From: Manis javanica
Taxonomy: Eukaryota; Chordata; Mammalia; Pholidota; Manidae
Direction of reading: 5' to 3'
Length of the DNA: 64,000 nt
Assembly (NCBI RefSeq): GCF_040802235.1
Contig: NC_133158.1
Span: 11,186,001 to 11,250,000 of the forward strand
Shown: positions 49,590-60,800 of the stretch, in pieces
Numbering within the stretch: position 1 is the stretch's first letter
Layout of the letters: each line of letters opens with the position of its first letter
Position numbers and translations under genes: made by a program
The notes under the pieces: generated by a model
The model's database searches: none
Told to the model about the DNA's origin: nothing
What the model saw: the letters and a program-made list of their open reading frames with translations, nothing else

Positions 49590-49805
49590 CTGAAAAAAAG
49601 GAAGTGGTGTGTAATCAGACAGCTCTGAGTTTAAATCACAGCTATCCTGTGTGTTGTTTGGTTTTTGGCCACTTCTTGGAAGCTCAGTTACCTTCTATTT
49701 AAAATGGGGATGAAAATGGGTATGATCTTTACCTTTCATGACCTTTCATGAAAATTAGAAATAGCATATTCTAAGTGCCCAATACCTAGTAGGCACTTAG
49801 TAAAG
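49590..49805 (+). repeat. MIR SINE, sense
   Basis: CTCTGAGTTTAAATCACAGC, CTCAGTTACCTTCTATTTAA, AATGGGGATGAAAATGGG and CTAGTAGGCACTTAGTAAA. A 10-base unit ACCTTTCATG is tandemly repeated at about 49732-49751. Confidence 0.85.
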
Positions 49806-49824
49806 CAGTAACCCATGGCATTAA

Positions 49825-49990
49825 GAATTGAGAGACTTGTCTTTATTTCTGACTCTGCCATTTACCAGTAGTTTGGATTGGGGCAAGTTACTTAGTTTCT
49901 CTCATTCTCAGTTTCATGGTTTATAAAATGGGATAATAATACTCTGTATTGTGGGATTAAGTGAGTGATGCATAGTGCCTATTATATTAC
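49825..49990 (+). repeat. MIR SINE, sense, second adjacent copy
   Basis: TGACTCTGCCATTTACCAGT, GGGCAAGTTACTTAGTTTCT, CTCATTCTCAGTTTCATGG, AAATGGGATAATAATACTCT and GGATTAAGTGAGTGATGC. Confidence 0.9.
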
Positions 49991-50699
49991 AACCAGTGAT
50001 TTTGAATTGAGCAAGGCCCTTTCATACATTGCATATAAAGCATTCAATATTCTTCCTAACATATACTAAAAAAATCAATAAACCGTAGTTTTTATTTTCA
50101 GGTTAAATAACAGATAGTGCTATTATTCAATCATTTTGACCTACAAAAATGGCAATGTTGTCTGCTTCAACTGAGTATTATTGTTCCTAAAAAGGTAGCT
50201 ATAATGGCCATGAAGATGCTGTGTCTAGTAATCCAGTAGCCTGGATGCTCTTGTTTTGTTTGATCAGTAGAAACCTGAGATTAATTGCTACCTTTCCTTT
50301 CAAGGCTTTAGGCAGTGACTGAACTTTGTAAGAGTCTAATTAATTCATTAGGTTCCCATAAACTTCTCATGAGCTTAAGAAGCCAGGTTTTGCTCCCAGT
50401 ATATGGGGGTGGGAAAACAACCCTAGAAAGAATGGCTAAGCTTGAATAAGTGTATGTGACTTGGTGCCAGATGCCATCAGCACATGCTTCTCCAGATGAT
50501 ACTCAGATTCCTGATTCTCAAGAATGCCTGGACTTTGTCCTACACTGAAAAAATTCACGACACAATGGTTTGACTTTTCTAGCTTGCAGTGAATTCCCTT
50601 TGGTATGACCTTAAAAGTTTCCAAGGGAAAAACAGTCATGATATTAGAGATCAGTTCTGGCTTTATCAGAAACTTCCTATGGTAATCGATTTAGGACGA
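49991..50699. other. Unassigned sequence
   Basis: Nothing recognised. Confidence 0.4.
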
Positions 50700-51070
50700 C
50701 TGAACTCAGTGATAGATTAGTTGGGACTCCAGGAGACCAGGCAAGAGGTGATGGTGGCTTGAACGAGGATGACAGCACTGGCAGACAGGGAGGGATGTGG
50801 AGTATATGTTTAGAAGGTAGGACCAGTAGAACTTGGTGATATTGGATGTGGGGGATGGATAGAAGAGCGAACTGTTAGGGTCTGGCTGGATGGTGGTGGC
50901 GTTTCCTCTGATGGGGAAGACTGAGGGAAGAACAGTCTTGAGGATATGGAGGAAATCAAGAGTTCTGCTTTTGGCTCTGTTAAATTTGAGGTGCTTACTG
51001 GGCATTTGAGTCAAAATGCCAAGGAAGCAGTTGAAGAGACAATGTGGGAGCTCAAGGCATAAGTAGGGGC
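50700..51070 (-). repeat. L2 LINE fragment, antisense
   Basis: GCAAGAGGTGATGGTGGCTT, GTAGAACTTGGTGATATTGG, TCTGATGGGGAAGACTGAGG and GTTAAATTTGAGGTGCTTAC are the reversed L2 coding order. The open frame at 50706-51014 on the - strand is a relic of L2 coding sequence, not a gene. Confidence 0.88.
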
Positions 51071-51239
51071 AGGGGGTTTATTGAAGCTACTCTGTGTTCT
51101 TTATGCTATATTTGGGGAGGAAAAGACAAAAGATATGGTCAGAGAAAACTGATCAAGAGAAATAACAAGAAAATAAAACCGAGAGATTGAGAGCCTGAGG
51201 ACAAAAAGAGATAACAGAGAAACAAAGGACTGAGAGTCC

Positions 51240-51460
51240 AACATCTCTTGATTTTGAGCTTATACAACATGCAAGGCATTGTGCTGTGCACTTTTACATA
51301 CAATCGCTTGCTTAATGTGTATCAAAATCTTATATTGCTCCTAAGAAAAGTGAGACTCATGGAGTTTGAATAACTTATCTAAGTATCACAGTTAGTTATG
51401 GGCAGAGTGGAGACTCTAAACAGTATCTACTTGGTCCTAAAGCCTGTGCTCAGAATGGAT
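51240..51460 (-). repeat. MIR SINE, antisense
   Basis: ATACAACATGCAAGGCATTG, TTTACATACAATCGCTTGC, AGTGAGACTCATGGAGTTTG and TGGGCAGAGTGGAGACTC. Confidence 0.75.
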
Positions 51461-51574
51461 AAGATGTTTAGTTCTCCTTGTCAGTGAAATAATATAACTT
51501 GTTAACAGTGAGCAAGGAATAAGCCTTAAGACAGATTGAGGATTTTCCTGGCCTGCAAGATGCCTGTCTGTGAA

Positions 51575-51667
51575 CGTCATTTACTGGAGGTCACGTCCTT
51601 AGCGTCGGCAGAATACACACCTCGTTTGGAGGAGGTGTGAAAGAAAAAAGAAATAAAAAGAAGACAA
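51575..51667 (+). other. CpG-dense hairpin with A-rich tail, unidentified
   Basis: Five CpG sites lie within 50 bases (51575-51624) in otherwise CpG-poor DNA. A perfect 8 bp stem CACACCTC (51616-51623) / GAGGTGTG (51632-51639) has an 8-base loop, and an A/G-rich run extends to 51667. It could be a young retroposed small RNA or a regulatory site. No known RNA was recognised. Confidence 0.35.
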
Positions 51668-53139
51668 TTCAAATGGAGCCCTTGTTAAGAATAGAGAGCA
51701 GATTCTTTTTTATCATTATATGCTATCTCTATGTACTCTATAACTTATTTTTGTTTGGTTTGTATAAACACTCCTTTTCCTTCCACTGTGAATTTTCTGA
51801 CAGGCATGTGGATTAAAATTGTTTTTTCAACCATCCTAGGCAGTTGATTATAGTTGCTCCATATTCTCAGGACACTGGTACTTTCTGCTCTGACTCTTTG
51901 GCAATATTTCTCCAGGAATTCTTTCCTTTACTTAATTGGAATGTCCAAAGGGTGAACCTTTTCAGGCACAGTTGTATTTAGGAATTTAAATACTATTGTC
52001 AGGAACTCTTTCTCTCTCCCCAACTCTAGATTACACACAGATCACTTGGCCTCTTTTTCAGACAGGGTTTGTGCAGGTGATGGTTAGATAGGGTGTGGTA
52101 TTGCACAGCATTCTTCTTTATGGTTTAGGATGATGGAGTAGGAAAGAGACTGACCCTCTTTGTCCCTATATCAACTCTCACAAAAGAACTCTGATTTTCC
52201 CTGCTTGTATAACAACACATGCCCATTTCTGTGCTCAATCATAAAGGGAGATGTTTTTCCAGGTGTGAGTCAAGTGCCCACCCTTGCATGTAAAGGTAGG
52301 CAAGCCCCTCACATTTCCAGTTCCCTTGGTACCATCTGGGGCAGGGGAGAGCAGTTTCCCAACATAGAAACAACAGAGATCTATTTCAATGCTTAGATTG
52401 GATGGAGCCCATTGTTGTCACTAGCATTGCTGCTATTTTTATTCCAGCCTGGGGCAGTATCCAAAGTCACACAATAAACCCAAGATTAGCAGCAGGTCCC
52501 TGATTTGGTTGACATAGAAAGGATTTTATTTTCTTCCTCTTTTGATAAGAGTTGCTTGAACCCTGAGCTCCAAGTAGTTCTGCAATCAGTTTCTGAGATC
52601 TTATCAAAAGAATGACAAATCAATTTCAAAGATGCATTGAAATGTCTGAACAGATTCAATCCTCTCTATAATTTAAGAATTCAACTTCCTCTTTAAATCC
52701 AAGGCCAGCAGTATAGAGAAGCCATTGCTTTTCTTTTTTGAGTCTAAGAAGGTAAATCTGGCTTTTTATTATCTGCAGGATTCAATGCTCACACAATAAT
52801 TGCTTTTTGATGGTCCTTTTGTGAGTTTCCTCTAAGACCAGCCAGCAAAGGGGGTAGTTAATTTAGGATAGAATTTACTCACTTCATACACACAGCTCTT
52901 AAGAATGGCAGAATTGCATGTCCCTAATTGGCCTGAAGGTATGTTTTGTTTGGTATGTACAATGTCTTAATAATTTGATTTAGCTGCCAGTATTCTAAAA
53001 ACAGGTGGTTGCACATTTTTAAAAAATATAGGTTTCTAGCATATGGAAAGATGTGGCAATACTGGGCCTGCCTTCCCACATTAAGTAGTCAGCAGGAGTG
53101 GGATAGTAGCGCCCTCTTTAGTTGGGAGAGAGCAATTAG
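51668..53139. other. Unassigned sequence
   Basis: Nothing recognised with confidence. Confidence 0.4.
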
Positions 53140-53520
53140 GAATGCATTCTGCTGCAAGAAATAGATGCTTACTCCATAGGGACAGTTATTGCTTGCTTAA
53201 TAAAGAGTCTGGAGGTGGGTTTGTTTGGGCTTTATTCAAGAGCTTAACAATGGTACCTTTCTCTTTTGCTGCCATCTTAGTGTACTGGCTTTTTCTCTTT
53301 TTCCCTATCCTGTCACTAAGAAGGAAAAGAGGTCAATCAAGGGAGTGCTCCTGGCTCATGTATTTCCTTTTAAGGAAGGGAAATAGTTCCCAGAAACATA
53401 GAAATCTTCCCCTGGCTCTCATTGGCCAGTGCTGGGTATCGAAGCCATCCCTACCTGCTAAGCAAAGGATATTGGGATTACCATAATTAGCCAGGAGAAA
53501 GGGTGTCAGGAGTGACTTGT
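53140..53520 (+). repeat. Ancient interspersed repeat, relative of 19255
   Basis: TTCTGCTGCAAGAAATAGAT at the start and CTGGCTCTCATTGGCCAGTG towards the end match the unnamed old family seen at 11885 and 19255. The open frame at 53142-53486 lies in it and is not a gene. Confidence 0.5.
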
Positions 53521-53729
53521 GGTAGGTAATCAACAGGGACAGGATTTGTGTGCTCTCCATTTTACCACAATCCTCTTTTCTCCCTGGATCCTTTACTGGT
53601 TATCTTCCCTCATTTACTTGGCTGAATTTGTAGGTGTTTGCATCTGTGCATCTAGGCAATCAGCAACGATTATCACTTTTCTGATTGTGACTGGATTCTG
53701 ACAAAACAAGATGCCTGATTCATTCTATC

Positions 53730-53910
53730 AGGAGAACCTTGATTCTTAAATTGGCATTGGCCACAACCAGCTGTGTGATCAGGGACATTGTGAATACTTT
53801 CTGAGATTGCCTTAAATATAACATGACGGTGCCCTCTAGATAGTGTTAGAATTCTTAGAACTTGTATCAGCACCTGATATCTAGTAGATGTTCCAGAAAT
53901 ACTTTGTCCT
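53730..53910 (+). repeat. MIR SINE, sense, decayed
   Basis: ACCAGCTGTGTGATCAGGGA, ACATGACGGTGCCCTCTAGA, GTGTTAGAATTCTTAGAACT and ATCTAGTAGATGTTCC. Confidence 0.6.
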
Positions 53911-54574
53911 TCTAACTCTTAAAAGCTTGGAAAAAATACTTGTGGAAAGAAGAATGTTTTCCTTGAACATTGTAGAATATTACTTCGGAGTACAGGCATT
54001 TTTTTTCAATCTAAAAAATATTCTGGCCTATATATAATACCTCTTCGTGTTAGAAGCAAGTGGAGGGTTTATACATTGTTTGGATTTTTTGTTTTGTTTT
54101 ATTTTTGTGTTTAAAACAAGCTTAGGGTAGAAGAGGTACATTAGAAAATAAAAGATGTAAGAAAAGTGATAGAATTAAAATACATTTTTTTTCTAGATTT
54201 CAAATGAATTTATTTGCTTTGATAATGAAATTAAATCTCTGAGATCTTATTTTGGAGCAGTCAATCATCTAACATGAACAATTAGAAGTGGTTTCTTTCT
54301 TCAGTTACACCATATATTATCCATAGAACATTATTTTTCTCCCCTTTATTGTTTTAAAATCTCATTGTCTATTTAAACATTTTTGACATATTCACATGGT
54401 AAAATTAGTTAATAGCTAACTTCCATAAAGCAGTGAGTGCTTACTGTATGCCAAACTCAATGAATAGTATGCAGCAAGTACACAATACATAGCTACTAAC
54501 ATAAGACAAATGAATTCAAGACCAGAAGAAGACTGTGGTCTGGACCCTTTGACACTGACATAAATGAACACTTG
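53911..54574. other. Unassigned AT-rich sequence
   Basis: Nothing recognised. An L2-like CAGTGAGTGCTTACTGTATGC lies near 54432. Confidence 0.4.
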
Positions 54575-54815
54575 GAAAGGTGGTATAGCACAGTGAAAAA
54601 TAGCTGGGCACTAGAATCAGACTGCCATGAATTTGAATCTCAACTCTGCCACTTGCTAATTGTGTGTCTTCAGATCAATCACTTGACTTTTAATACGAGA
54701 ATAATTCCCACCCCTCCAGGTTGTCTAAAAATTAAAACAAATCATGGATATTAAGCTCTTAGTTCAGTGCCTGGCACAGAGTGAGGGCTCAACTGGTGTT
54801 AGCAGTTATTAATCT
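54575..54815 (+). repeat. MIR SINE, sense, full length
   Basis: GGTATAGCACAGTGAAAAAT, AATTTGAATCTCAACTCTGC, CACTTGCTAATTGTGTGTCT, TTCAGTGCCTGGCACAGAGT and a GTTAGCAGTTATTA end. This is one of the best-preserved MIRs here. Confidence 0.95.
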
Positions 54816-54849
54816 GTCAACTATTATTCAGTCATGCTTCATACAGAAT

Positions 54850-55230
54850 CACCCGACAACTTAGTGGCTCACAAAAAGAAGCACTTATTTTTCTTGCTCA
54901 TGGGCCTGTAGATCAGCTGGAATACTTCGTGTGGTGCTGGGGGTACACTGGGCTTGACTCAGTCAAGGCTGTGGACTGGTTTCAGGTCTGCTAACCCTTT
55001 TCAGATCAGTGCCTACCTAGGGATGTTTCTCTTATAATAAATGCTAGGAGTGCAAGAGAGCGGGCCAAAGCATGCTAACATATGCAAGTCTTTTATTTAC
55101 TTCCTGTCAACACTCTATTGATGAAGGTGAGTCACATGGCCAGACCCAAAGTGAGTGGGCCAGGAAGGTGTTTCAAAGTGGGGTGAGAGGAGGAAGTAAG
55201 TATTTGCTCAAAATTATTTATTTCAATTTG
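54850..55230 (+). repeat. Ancient interspersed repeat, relative of 38770
   Basis: CAACTTAGTGGCTCACAAAA, TGCTCATGGGCCTGTAGATC, AGCTGGAATACTTCGTGTGG and GTGAGTCACATGGCCAGACC follow the order of the GGCTTAAAACAACAA family. Confidence 0.6.
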
Positions 55231-56049
55231 AAAAGTTGGCACCCAAACAAAACAGTATTTTTTTTACATGTCCGTCTAACTATGTCAACTGTGTTCCTTT
55301 TTGCTTCATAGTGGAATCACCATCCCTTCTATATCACAAATAGACATTTCCCCTCATGTCAATGAGATTTGGTTGCTTTGAATTAATTCACCAAGGCGGT
55401 AGTAATAATTGTGTTTGCCATGATATTTTAAAGCCTAGTCTCTAATGAGGACTGAAAATTGTGGGACCTTTATTTATTTTTTATGCTCTCTCTACCTGCA
55501 CTTCAGCAACTCTAATGGGTCTCCTGGGAAACTCTATTATGGGATGATTGCTCTAGTGAGCTGAGCTATCTAATTGGTCTTGTATTAATCTGGTCTTGTG
55601 TTAACCCTGAAGTTCTAATAAGTCACTCAGAAGATTATATTATTTCATGTACAGCATTTTGTAGTTCATTTATTTTTTTGAATTACTTTGTTACAGACTT
55701 AACTATGCTTTTGTCTTCATCACTAAGTCAGATGATATTTTAGGGACATTCCTTCTAAAAGTTTATTATTTTATTCCCCAATTATGTGTTGACTCTGCAT
55801 TAGACCCTTGGTGCATATGGGTTTAGTATTTCAATGATTTGCAAGTGACTCTGAGCATTGATCCTATAAGGGAATTTTTAATTTTTCTAGGACACAGATA
55901 TGAATTGTGTGGGGAATGACTCAGCAAGCTGGTGAATGAGCCTCTCTGAACACCCAGTATATATTTTTTAAGGTGCTTTATTATTCTCTACTGATCTTTG
56001 TATAGCAATTGCTTTCTTAATGTAATTATTTTAAAAACTTTTAAAAAAA
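55231..56049. other. Unassigned AT-rich sequence
   Basis: Nothing recognised. Confidence 0.4.
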
Positions 56050-56265
56050 GCAGTAGCTAATGTATATTTAACACTTTTGATGAATTTAAAATCAATTGTC
56101 ACAAGGAAATAATGTCATTATACCATTTTACAGGAAAGGGAAACAAGGTTTATTAAAAAGAGGTCTTGTCAAATTCATAATACTAACTGGTGGAGCCAGG
56201 ATTTAAACCTGGGAAGTCAAACTCCAGAACCCTGTGCATTGCCTACCTCGCCCTTCCAGCATTGG
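56050..56265 (-). repeat. MIR SINE, antisense
   Basis: CAGTAGCTAATGTATATTTA, ATTATACCATTTTACAGGAA, GGTGGAGCCAGGATTTAAAC and CAGAACCCTGTGCATTGCC. The 127-codon open frame at 56190-56573 begins inside it and is chance. Confidence 0.85.
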
Positions 56266-57255
56266 TGGTGTATATGAAGAGGCTTACAAAATTAGGAGCT
56301 CTTACCTGGAAATTACATTCACTGAAGACATTGAAGAGGAGAAAGCTGTATTTAGCAGTGAGTCAGATCTTTACACTAATAGGAAAACTAGAAAAAATGA
56401 TTTGTGAAATTGTTTCAGTGAGTACTCCAGCCAGTATTTATTCTAATGGCTTTGTAAATGACTGTAGTCCCACATTTACAGAATCATTAAAGACAAAGGG
56501 ATTATTTATAGTTTCTCAGCTATGTTTTACTGCACTTTGTGGGGAAAAATATAATATAAGGAGATATATTTGAAAATTCTGTGGTTTTTCAAAGGCTTTG
56601 GAATTTATTCTACTAGGCTGCCAAGATCTGTTGTGTTACCATAGGGTTTACCTGCAGAGAGGTGAATACAGGTGTAAAATACCTAACACAGGGAATATAA
56701 AGTCAAATTCCTAGCACATAGCAATTGTTCATGTATTAGAACTCAGTCACAATTTTGTGTCTCAAACTTGAGTCTTTAAGGAACCACATGCAGCAGCAGA
56801 AATGGGACAGGTTGGCTGGGCTGCTTCTGTGTTTAGAATTTAGAGGGGTATGTGAGAAGGGACAGGGGCTTTAGGACTTGGGGCAGAGGAAAGCTGGTGG
56901 TGGGAGGGGAATGTCCTCTAAAAGTGATACCTTTCCAAAAAATTCTAATGGTTGTATGATAGTTATTAAGGCTATAAAAGGCTACTTTGGACAAGACAAC
57001 AAAATAGCAAGATAAGACAGTGAGACAAGGAGCTCTAAAGTATTTTTTACAAGCTTGTTATCTCATTAATCAAATATCAATACTTTCAGCTTGGCCCTCA
57101 GGCTCTACAGTCCTCTTTCTTCTGGTTCCCATACCTAATTTTCTTTTGGGGGAATGATTTCTGCCCCATTGCATGCCATCTTGGTGAAACTGTCATTCCA
57201 GGTGCACTGCTTACCCCTTGCCAAGAGACGGTCCCGTAACCTAAGCTATACAAAT
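56266..57255. other. Unassigned sequence
   Basis: Nothing recognised. Confidence 0.4.
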
Positions 57256-57363
57256 ACCTTCCTTCCCAGTATTCTGAATCTTTAATGGAGTGACATGAGG
57301 CAAGAACAACCTTCCTTCCCAGTATTCTGAATCTTTAATGGAGTGACATGAGGCAAGAACAAC
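57256..57363. repeat. Perfect 53 bp tandem duplication
   Basis: 57256-57308 is repeated without mismatch at 57309-57361, and two more bases match. The unit starts ACCTTCCTTCCCAGTATTC and ends GGCAAGAACA. Zero divergence means a recent event or an assembly artefact. Confidence 0.97.
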
Positions 57364-57880
57364 TGGAGCGGGTTCGTCCCCAGCTGTGGCAGCTGATGAG
57401 GTTTTCAGCTGGTCGCTACCAGGATCCCCAGAGGATCACTGGTTCCTGGTAGACTTTTCTCTGGCTGGTTCTGCAAGCTTTCCCTTAAATCTGAAAGGTC
57501 TCTTCTGCACTTCCAATGAATTATTTTGTGCTCAAATCAGAAGGACCCAATCAATTTCTGTTGCTTGCAAACTAAGAATTCTAACTGAAGTAGTTGGTTT
57601 GGTTACAATTAAATGTAGAAGAAGGGACTTAATGATAAGATTTCTGAAAATATTTAGTAAGTGGTTTCAGGAAAGTAGCATTTCCTGAAATTCTCAGAAA
57701 AAAAATATAGTAAAATTGTTTTCAGGAACTTTTCAACAGTATGTTTTCCTCTACAACTCCATGGTGTTCTGAACTATAGAAGTGAAAACAAATTTCTAAA
57801 CTGATCTCTCCCTGGAGGTTATAGCAAGAACAGAGAACAGGAATACTGAAAGGTTGTCTGCAAGAGCTCTTTCCGAGCAA
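57364..57880. other. Unassigned sequence
   Basis: Nothing recognised. Confidence 0.4.
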
Positions 57881-57882
57881 CC

Positions 57883-57909
57883 CCACACAAACACACACAC
57901 ACACACACA
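57883..57909. repeat. Short (CA)n microsatellite
   Basis: An ACACAC run of about 27 bases with one interruption, directly abutting the DNA transposon terminus. Confidence 0.9.
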
Positions 57910-58385
57910 GGTTTCCCCCACTATCCAAAAGTACAGTGTTCCTACAAAGCCTTTCATAGGCTGAATTGATGTAAAGCAAAGAAGCAATTGCCATTAATTT
58001 ATGCAGAAAAAAAATTTGAGTATTCCAGACCCAAAAAATAACTTCTTTCAGCTTTTCTGATACTGTAGGACACCTCTTGCTAATAGATACACAAAATAAA
58101 CCGAGATAAAGCACAGATGCTCTGAACATATTCAAAGCTATGGTACATGATGCCATGATGCTGAGTGTGGCTCCTGGGGAGAGAGCTTTGTGTGGCCACT
58201 CTCGCTACTCAGGGTGCACAACTGCCTCAATAACGCTTTGCTGCAAAACCAATGCTGATACTATTTTTGCTTTTTGCAAAAATCCTCTTTGGATTTTTTT
58301 GGGTTAGCAAAAATGAGTACTAACGTAGGTCTTTGATAAGAGTGAGGTAGCCTAACTCAAACTCCCAAAATGTGGGATATACCTG
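57908..58385 (+). mobile_element. Old non-autonomous DNA transposon with CAGGTTTCCCCC termini
   Basis: The left end is CAGGTTTCCCCCACTATCC and the right end GTGGGATATACCTG, decayed inverted copies of each other. The right side is followed by TA (58386-58387), as expected for a Tc1/mariner-type target. The interior carries TTATGCAGAAAAAAAATTTG and TTTTTGGGTTAGCAAAAATG blocks of a known mammalian family whose name is uncertain. The 144-codon - strand frame at 57722-58156 spans its edge and is chance. Confidence 0.8.
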
Positions 58386-59854
58386 TATTTAACTTGTCCT
58401 TCAGCCTTCTCTGAATACTGATTTTGTCTTCTTCCTTATTTGTTCATTCAGCAAATATTTTTCTTTTCTTTTTTTCTTTATGTCAGGGAACCAAGCATTG
58501 ATGCTATTTTTTTCTTAGATTCTTCTAAAAGCCCATGAATTAGTTTGGGAAATAATCAATAGAATTCAGAATGGGATGATCTCTCAGAATGGGATGGCCA
58601 TCAGATTGTCATAAATAGACACGTCCCACAATTATCATCAGAATGATTTGTTACCATTTGAAAGTAGATGAAGAGGAGAGATGCCAGTTATTCATCAACA
58701 TTCAAATCCCAAGAAGCAGTTTTTTATCCATTCGCTTTTTAAATAAATCTTTGGGTCTGGCTGGTTTTTGCTCAGCTTTTTCCATTCTTTCCAAGTTTTT
58801 GTTCTGACAAACATCTCATCATGCTTGGATGCATCCTGCATAATAAAAACATTCTTTGCACTTTGATCACTATTTTAGTACAATAACACTTTAATATCTG
58901 TTCCTTCTCCACATCCTTCTTTGGAATAACTATTGAGCATGAATTGGACTGAGTCTCTTTTTCAGAAATTGTTATTTCAGTAAAAATAACAATAATAGTA
59001 ATAAGGGCTCCACCTTCTGCTTGATGGCTGAGAGGATGTACAGTACTGTGTGTGTCAGATATTGAGGAATCCATTTTAATTTAAGTCCGTGCTTAATTCT
59101 TTCAGGTACCTGACTGGAATCTCTGCCTTGATGATGAAATCTGGAGGCAATTGTCAGCCCTTGACATTTCTAAGAAAAATGTAAGCATTGCACATGGCTT
59201 TTACAATTAGGCTTATGTGGGTGTTTGCTTTGGGCTTCCCGAAAAGATGACTGAGACAAGGATTTGACTGCTGCTCATTTGAGGGGGAGGTGATCTCAGG
59301 GACCACTAGTACAGGACAGGCTAGGGAAGGAAGCCAATGAAGGGAAATGTCACAGCCAGTTAACCACTGGATAACTGTAGCTTTAATACTTTTGGGGACT
59401 CTGAGACAGTGTGAACATGACTCAGGTATCTCAGTGGAGTGGTGGGGAGCTAGAGAATGCATCTACCCCCTTCCCAGCTGACACTGGTTGAGGTCTGCCT
59501 TAGAGGTATTCACTGTCCATCCATCCACCTGGACATACATGGGCCAATTGTGCTCCCATGGCCAGACAAAGAGACTTCAGACAGAGGCTCTGATCACAGT
59601 AACTAGACTTTGATGTGAAGAGACTGATACTATGGACAGGGCACTGACAACATCATTTACCCACCTTGCAAATTCCAACATACAGGAAGTGGAGGTGGGT
59701 GCTTTATGAAAAAGACCGGATTACATGCTGTTTAGGTAGTATATTTTGAAGGGAAAGGCATCCTTTCTCCAAGATTTCTCTTTTTCAGAAGAGATTTCAG
59801 AGATTTCTATTTTCAGAAATATAGTCATTTGAGAATAACTCCTTTGGATTAAGC
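58386..59854. other. Unassigned sequence
   Basis: A decayed antisense L2 end may lie at 58445-58505. Nothing else recognised. Confidence 0.4.
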
Positions 59855-59990
59855 CAGTGGGACTCAAAGTAAGGTCCCTGACCATATTCACCAAAATTGT
59901 CTGGGAGTGATTTATACAAATTCAGATTTCTGGGTCTTACTCCAGACCTGCTGAATCAAAATTCTGGGACTTGAGAGACATAAAGCAGCC
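59855..59990 (+). repeat. MER5-type hAT element
   Basis: CAGTGGGACTCAAAGTAAGG, GACCATATTCACCAAAATTG, TTCTGGGTCTTACTCCAGAC and CTGCTGAATCAAAATTCTGG match MER5A. Confidence 0.9.
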
Positions 59991-60134
59991 CCAAATAATA
60001 TTTATGAACTCCTCAAATGGAAAATACCCGAGTATCTGCCCTTTGCGTGATGACCTTAACAGTAAAAAAATGAAAATATAGTTTATTTTTTCCATTACAA
60101 TGTTGTTAATATACACTGAAAGCTATGTAAGGCA

Positions 60135-60225
60135 TGCCTGTCTTATTTCACCCCACATCTTCAGTGCTTACCTAGCATAGGCCTGCCACATAGTGAATGC
60201 TCAAAATATATTAAAATGAGTGAAT
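60135..60225 (+). repeat. L2 3' terminal fragment
   Basis: GTGCTTACCTAGCATAGGCC, TGCCACATAGTGAATGCTCA and AATGAGTGAATG match the L2 end. Confidence 0.65.
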
Positions 60226-60539
60226 GCTCATTATAGAAACTAGAATGCAAGGATTTTTGGTGATTGAGTGACTCACACCTTAGTGTGAATAAATTTGTCA
60301 ACTCTTTTCTTCTAAGGAAGGAGGAACAGATGCAATAATAGAACACTGGGAGCCAGAGGGAAAGAACTGATAAAAATGGAATAAGGATCATTCTTGCCAG
60401 CTACAAGATTATCCATCTGCAAAATGAAGATGCAGTCAGCACCTGATGTTTTTGCCTGCCCAGAAACCATTACTGCGCCATTTAATACTTCACTTTTTTG
60501 ATAATCCTTTTGGAAACCACTCCTCCTCCATGCACAATC
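60226..60539. other. Unassigned sequence
   Basis: Possible antisense MIR remnant around 60300-60470, not callable. Confidence 0.35.
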
Positions 60540-60800
60540 CATGCAGCTTGTGAAGGCCTAACTTACACCTAGCCAACCACCTTATTTCATCTTCCTGCTC
60601 ACGGATGATTGATTCAGGAATGGATGTATGATCCAACTAAGATCAATTAGATTTTAGTCCAGATAGGACATAAAAGAGACACTTTCTCAAATTTATAGAG
60701 CAGGGAAGCTAAATACCTGTTGGCTTTGCTCAAGGGGTAGGATATAGGCCTGTAACTATTAGTGGCCGTCCTTATCATCACATGGGATTTCCAAGGACGA
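60540..60800 (-). repeat. Ancient interspersed repeat, reverse orientation
   Basis: GATTGATTCAGGAATGGATG, TATGATCCAACTAAGATCAA and TTAGATTTTAGTCCAG resemble the reverse of the CTCTGATTGG-motif family at 11885 and 53140. Confidence 0.45.

Noticed and set aside
56190-56573. 127-codon open frame on the + strand
   Set aside because: It starts within an antisense MIR and has no domain features or exon context.
57364-57700. Possible exon or processed pseudogene (open frame 57386-57688)
   Set aside because: No resemblance to a known protein, no splice-site pair with coding support, and the start is not conserved in any visible way.
57722-58156. 144-codon open frame on the - strand
   Set aside because: It spans a CA microsatellite and a DNA transposon terminus. 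The CVCVCV stretch is microsatellite translation.
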